Of a DNA stretch of 64,000 bases, positions 59,894 to 64,000 are shown one piece after another (within the stretch, counting starts at the first letter, position 1; every line of letters begins with the position of its first letter). Both the position numbers and the translations under genes were made by a program. This stretch comes from Paragorgia papillata (Eukaryota > Cnidaria > Anthozoa > Scleralcyonacea > Coralliidae). A model generated the notes under the pieces. That model ran no database searches. It had not been told where the DNA came from and worked only from the letters and a program-made list of their open reading frames with translations. The stretch is taken from positions 124,001-188,000 of the forward strand of contig JAWNZC010000091.1 of NCBI GenBank assembly GCA_035771165.1, read 5' to 3'.

Positions 59894-61193
59894 GGACTAA
59901 GTCCGCAAGTACAGTTAATAAAGATTTCTATTTCCAGCGAGCTGTAATTAACATTTTTGGCGCCTCGGTTTAAAAGCGAATAGCTCTTAAACCAGATCTG
60001 GGCCACTTCTAATTTTTCTTGGACCAGCAAGAAGATAGAATGAGCTTCAATTTGATATATAGGAAAGCCAGTTAAAGTTAAAAGAATGCATCGAAATTTT
60101 TCCCCCAAGACCATCCCGACGAATTTAATAATAAAGTGTTCTGTTTTTAGCGTGCTGTGTAATTAACAGTATGGGCGTCTGGCTTTAAAAGCGAATAACT
60201 CTTGAACCACATCTGGGCCACTTCTAATTTTTCTTGGGCCACCAAGAAGATAGAATGAGCTTCATTTTGATATATAGGAAAGCCGGTTAAAAATAACAGA
60301 AGCCGTCGAAATTTTTCCCCCAAAGACTAAGTCCGCAAGTACAGTTAATAAAGATTTCTATTTCCAGCGAGCTGTAATTAACATTTTTGGCGCCTCGGTT
60401 TAAAAGCGAATAACTCTTAAACCAGATCTGGGCCACTTCTAATTTTTCTTGGGCCAGCAAGAAGATAGAATGAGCTTCATTTTGATATATAGGAAAGCCG
60501 GTTAAAAATAACAGAAGCCATCGAATTATTTCCCCCAAGGACTAAGTCGGCAACTACAGTTAATAAAGATTTCTATTTCCAGTGAGCTGTAATTAACATT
60601 TTTGGCGCCTCGGTTTAAAAGCGAATAACTCTTAAACCAGATCTGGGCCACTTCTAATTTTTCTTGGGCCAGCAAGAAGATAGAATGAGCTTCAATTTGA
60701 TATATAGGAAAGCCAGTTAAAGTTAAAAGAATCCAGCGAAATTTTTCCCCCAAGACCATCCCGACGAATTTAATAATAAAGTGTTCTATTTTTAGCGTGC
60801 TGTGTAATTAACAGTATGGGCGTCTCGCTTTAAAAGCGAATAACTCTTGAACCAGATCTGGGCCACTTCTAATTTTTCTTGGGCCACCAAGAAGATAGAA
60901 TGAGCTTCATTTTTATATATAGGAAAGCCGGTTAAAAATAACAGAAGCCGTCGAAATTTTTCCCCCAAGGACTAAGTCCGCAAGTACAGTTAATAAAGAT
61001 TTCTATTTCCAGCGAGCTGTAATTAACATTTTTGGCGCCTCGGTTTAAAAGCGAATAACTCTTAAACCAGATCTGGGCCACTTCTAATTTTTCTTGGGCC
61101 AGCAAGAAGATAGAATGAGCTTCATTTTGATATATAGGAAAGCTGGTTAAAAATAACAGAAGCCAATGAAATTTTTCCCCCAAGGACTAAGTC

Positions 61194-61199
61194 GGCAAG
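61194..61199. repeat. GGCAAG target site at the left of copy 2
   Basis: Same six bases and the same flanking satellite variant (AAAGCTGGTTAAA upstream) as at 44172, so it was inherited by duplication. Confidence 0.85.
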
Positions 61200-62072
61200 T
61201 ATGGGGCGCCAAGTGTGAATTTATTATTTAGTGCTAATAGTGTCCACATTTTCCTTATTTATTTGGTTATATCAAATAACCAAATTATTTGCCGTTCACA
61301 AATTGGTTATATCAAATAACCAAAATAATCGCAGTGCCTCAAATTGGTTATATCAAATAACCAAAATAATCGCAGTGCCACAAATTGGTTATATCAAATA
61401 ACCAAATTATTCGCCGTGACTCAAATTGGTTATATCAAATAACCAAAATAATTTCTTCACACTTGGCGGGCAGCGCCCGTTGTTCAACATGGTCAGAGGT
61501 CAATCGGTTTTTCGCGCTCTTTTTGGGTTGGCAAGATGGCGGCGAGCAATGGATCAAGGCAACAGGATCTAGCCAGAAAGTTAACCGAAGCAATAGGCCG
61601 GGCAATCAATGATACTCTTGCTGCGACACAAGGTCGTGCAGTGCAGGTAAGTGTATACGTTTTGATAACTTTTTAAGCTTGCTTGTCGAACGCTTTATAG
61701 TATTAATTTATTCCACCTTTTAATGAGTATTCCAATACGATTATGGGATACAAGAAAGTTTCCTCTTTTAATATGATAATGTTGTGTATTGCCTGTTGAC
61801 AGCAACAAGGACAAGTTCACACTGGCACTGCTCAAGTAATTGATGATCGACCGTCGCAATCGCCGCAAGGCCAGCAACAGCGACAAATATCATCTGTTTG
61901 TACAGCGAATCATGCCGCAACTACAAGTAGGAGTAGGACTGCTACAAATAACATCAATACGGTAAGACTGACTGCATAGAAAGTGTTTCCTAATAAGCTA
62001 GTATTAAATTAGATAGTTTATACTGTGTGATTTACTGCTCATTCCCATTTATTACAATGATAAATGATTTTT
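61200..62072 (+). repeat. Left terminal inverted repeat of copy 2
   Basis: Matches the 44178-45051 arm, including five palindromic repeats (61263-61446) and the bracketing 13-mers. It is one base shorter, owing to the deletion near 61966. Confidence 0.9.
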
Positions 62073-62620
62073 ACTGGGAAACTTATTCAGGATCTGTGCA
62101 ATACCTGTATGTGAAAAGGCCGTTTGCCCAGTTCTCCCAACAAATGGGCCATTCCATTTATTAATATGAGCATCCCACTATTGAGGGGTTGCTTCTCAAT
62201 CCCCTCAGGATTATTTTTTTACCCCATTGGATGGATTTATACATTAGTATCCCATAGGATATCGGTATTTCCCCCCTTGGAAATCAATAAAATGCTTAAA
62301 TATAGGTTAATTTTTCCCCCTTCTGCCTCCCCTCTGGATATCTAGATCCTCAATGCGGGGTGTGCACATTTAAAATGGATTGGCCCAATAGAACACAGTG
62401 TTGTGTTCTGTTTAGTTTACCATTACAATTTATATCAGATTTTGTGGATAAAATAATAGTATTGCTACAACATGTCATTGGTACTGTACTGTCTGTACAT
62501 TAATACATAACTCCCCACTTTATGGTCTGGGGTTTGTTTACTTTGCTAATGACCAAGTTATTTTTTGTAGGAGGAAGTTCCAATTGTAGCTATTCCCACT
62601 GTGGCTGTTGCAATTGAAAG
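61536..62620 (+). CDS. Transposase gene of copy 2, exons 1-3 (partial)
   Basis: Exon 1 61536-61646, exon 2 61803-61961 and exon 3 62571-62620 match the first copy in sequence and splice signals. The one-base deletion lies in intron 2 just after the donor and changes GTAAGG to GTAAGA, which is still a good donor. The catalytic exon would start about 24 bp past the window end, so intactness cannot be judged here. Confidence 0.82.
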
Positions 62621-64000
62621 GTAAGATTTGAACACAAAATTATATTATGAATTCTATTGATCCAGGAATTATACTTTAGGTAATTTGGTTATTATTCAGC
62701 TATCAATTTCTGCCAAGGGTAGGAGGAGGAGGAGGGGCAGACATTTTTTCTCTCGGAAATTTTCACTATAATACCTACCCTAACAACAACTGATTTACAT
62801 GTATGTTCATCTAATATCTATTTGGTTTATAATTACTGAAAAGGGAATGAAAACGTCCAATAACCCACTGGTATTTCAAAGCATTGTAAACATCTTATTA
62901 ACCTTTTCTCTCCTATACCGGCCAAAACCCGTGCACATTCAGTGGCGACAGCAGACTTCAAAAAGTGGGGTAGCAAAGTATAGGGGGATCTGGGGGTATG
63001 CTCCCCCAGAAAATTTAAAAAAAGAAAATTTTTTTCTAGAATGCTATTTCCTGCATTTTCAGGAGCAACTTAAGACATATTTTATGAGAAATCACGCCGC
63101 AGTGAACAACCTGAGATTTGCAGGGTAAAAATGGCGAGGTTATTAACACAGAAAATATACTTTAGTTTACATTTTGTTTTGAACTCTCAGAAACGCAACA
63201 AATACTTTAATATGATTAATAATAGTATATACATACATAACATGTTACATCGTTGACCATGACCTGTTCTCGATAATCTTTAGCTTAGAAATAGCCCCTG
63301 CTACAGATACGTTCGTCCAGATTATTTTAAATAATAGTTTTCATTTTGCCAATATTAGTACTCTCCCCTGCCAACCCCCCCCCCCCCTACATATTTCTCA
63401 CTAACACAAAACCTGTTCTGGATAACACTCTGGGGGAGGGGGCAGATTGCCGGCACTGCTGTGCTATTGATACTGTAGGTCACTCTGTCTAATGCCAGGT
63501 GATATTACTCATGAAAGTAGAGCCTCTGGGTTATCGTTATCTTCTTCCTCCCTCAAAGTTTGAAGATCAAATTCTTGTGGTGTTAGTAAATTGTCGGTCT
63601 TATATACATGAGAGGATTGTATTCCATGAGGGCTTATTTATTTTATTTTTTGGTAGGGGGGGACCCACTTAATCAGACTGGAATTATTAAGTTATTAAGA
63701 GCACCCACTCGTTTTTAGTCAGTTTGGGTTGGAAATCCTCAGGGGTTCAGTATTATAAGTGTATCGGGGGGTGTGCATATGTTAAATGGAATAGCCCATT
63801 GAGCCTGTACGAAGGAAAACTATTGAGGTTACTGTACGTGTATATACCCTAGCCAAAAGTGCCAAGGCACTAAGTGCAAATACATGCACAATTTGCATGT
63901 ATATTTTTAGATTACAAGTGTCTGTGTTGTAGTGCCTTCACGCATTACAGGGTGTTTATAGTTTGCGGGCCAGTGTAGATATAAAAAATACTAACGTGCT
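62621..64000 (+). other. Intron 3 of the copy-2 transposase gene (partial)
   Basis: Matches 45600-46977, with the same MITE-like blocks and a longer C-run. No gene. Confidence 0.75.

Larger units (their letters stand above)
55384..61199. repeat. 215-bp tandem satellite array, block 2 (about 27 monomers)
   Basis: Same monomer, same orientation and same variant classes as block 1. The length, 5,816 bp, is close to 27 whole monomers and, added to the 11,206-bp element, gives the 17,022-bp unit. Rare variants seen upstream at 42.2-42.9 kb (GTGTATTTAACAGTATGAGCG, CTCGGATTAAAAG) recur at 57.3-57.6 kb, so the block is part of the same array. Confidence 0.97.
59756..64000. repeat. 17.02-kb duplicated unit, copy 2 (cut by window end)
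   Basis: Begins with 1.4 kb of satellite identical or nearly so to 42734-44177 and continues into the second transposon. The junction with copy 1 lies within satellite monomers around 59743-59760, as expected for unequal crossing-over between homologous repeats. Confidence 0.82.
61200..64000 (+). mobile_element. Second transposon copy, left 2.8 kb only
   Basis: Starts TATGGGGCGCC after GGCAAG (61194-61199). Compared with 44178-46977 I noticed only a one-base deletion just after exon 2 (GTAAGACTG versus GTAAGGACTG), one substitution (62818) and a C-run of 13 instead of 11 (63375-63387). The rest of the element lies beyond the window. Confidence 0.93.

Overview
The window is eukaryotic nuclear DNA, almost certainly from an animal. 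It has no bacterial-type operons, its genes are split by GT-AG introns, and most of it is satellite DNA. The MITE-like fold-backs, the (TA)n tract and the integrase/HECT gene pair would suit an aquatic invertebrate such as a cnidarian or sponge. That is an inference from sequence style, and no species can be named from this window.

Layout. (1) 1-44177: a continuous tandem satellite with a monomer of about 215 bp (about 205 copies). One perfect CCAGATCTGG palindrome recurs per monomer. Monomers fall into alternating variant classes and are organised into nested higher-order repeats (430/860 bp, 1.08, 1.72, 2.1-2.3 and 2.8 kb, plus a segment repeated 10.77 kb away). (2) 44178-55383: an 11,206-bp DNA transposon inserted in the satellite, flanked by a 6-bp target-site duplication (GGCAAG). 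It has terminal inverted repeats (TIRs) of about 0.87 kb (left) and 1.0 kb (right). (3) 55384-61199: the same satellite in the same orientation (about 27 monomers). (4) 61200-64000: the first 2.8 kb of a second, nearly identical transposon copy, cut by the window end. The two copies lie exactly 17,022 bp apart and share rare variants in their upstream satellite flank. Element plus satellite has therefore been duplicated as one unit, not inserted twice.

The transposon carries two convergent multi-exon genes. The plus-strand gene (44514-48144, four exons, 487 codons) encodes an integrase-type DDE transposase with a complete D-D-E triad. The minus-strand gene (54924 down to 48494, at least eleven exons) encodes a HECT-family E3 ubiquitin ligase. 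It retains the C-lobe catalytic cysteine and has a SUMO-interaction-like motif next to a ubiquitin-interaction-like motif. Because each TIR contains a promoter region, exon 1, intron 1 and exon 2, both proteins begin with almost the same 90 residues. The HECT reading frame carries one apparent frameshift near 50858 and one short connecting exon that I could not locate, so this copy may be a decaying or mis-sequenced ligase. Each TIR also holds an array of about 40-bp palindromic repeats, bracketed by inverted copies of a 13-mer, which are probably transposase-binding sites.

The short minus-strand open frames in the satellite are repeat artefacts, not genes. The two transposon genes, the TIR architecture and the co-amplification of transposon with satellite are the points of real interest.
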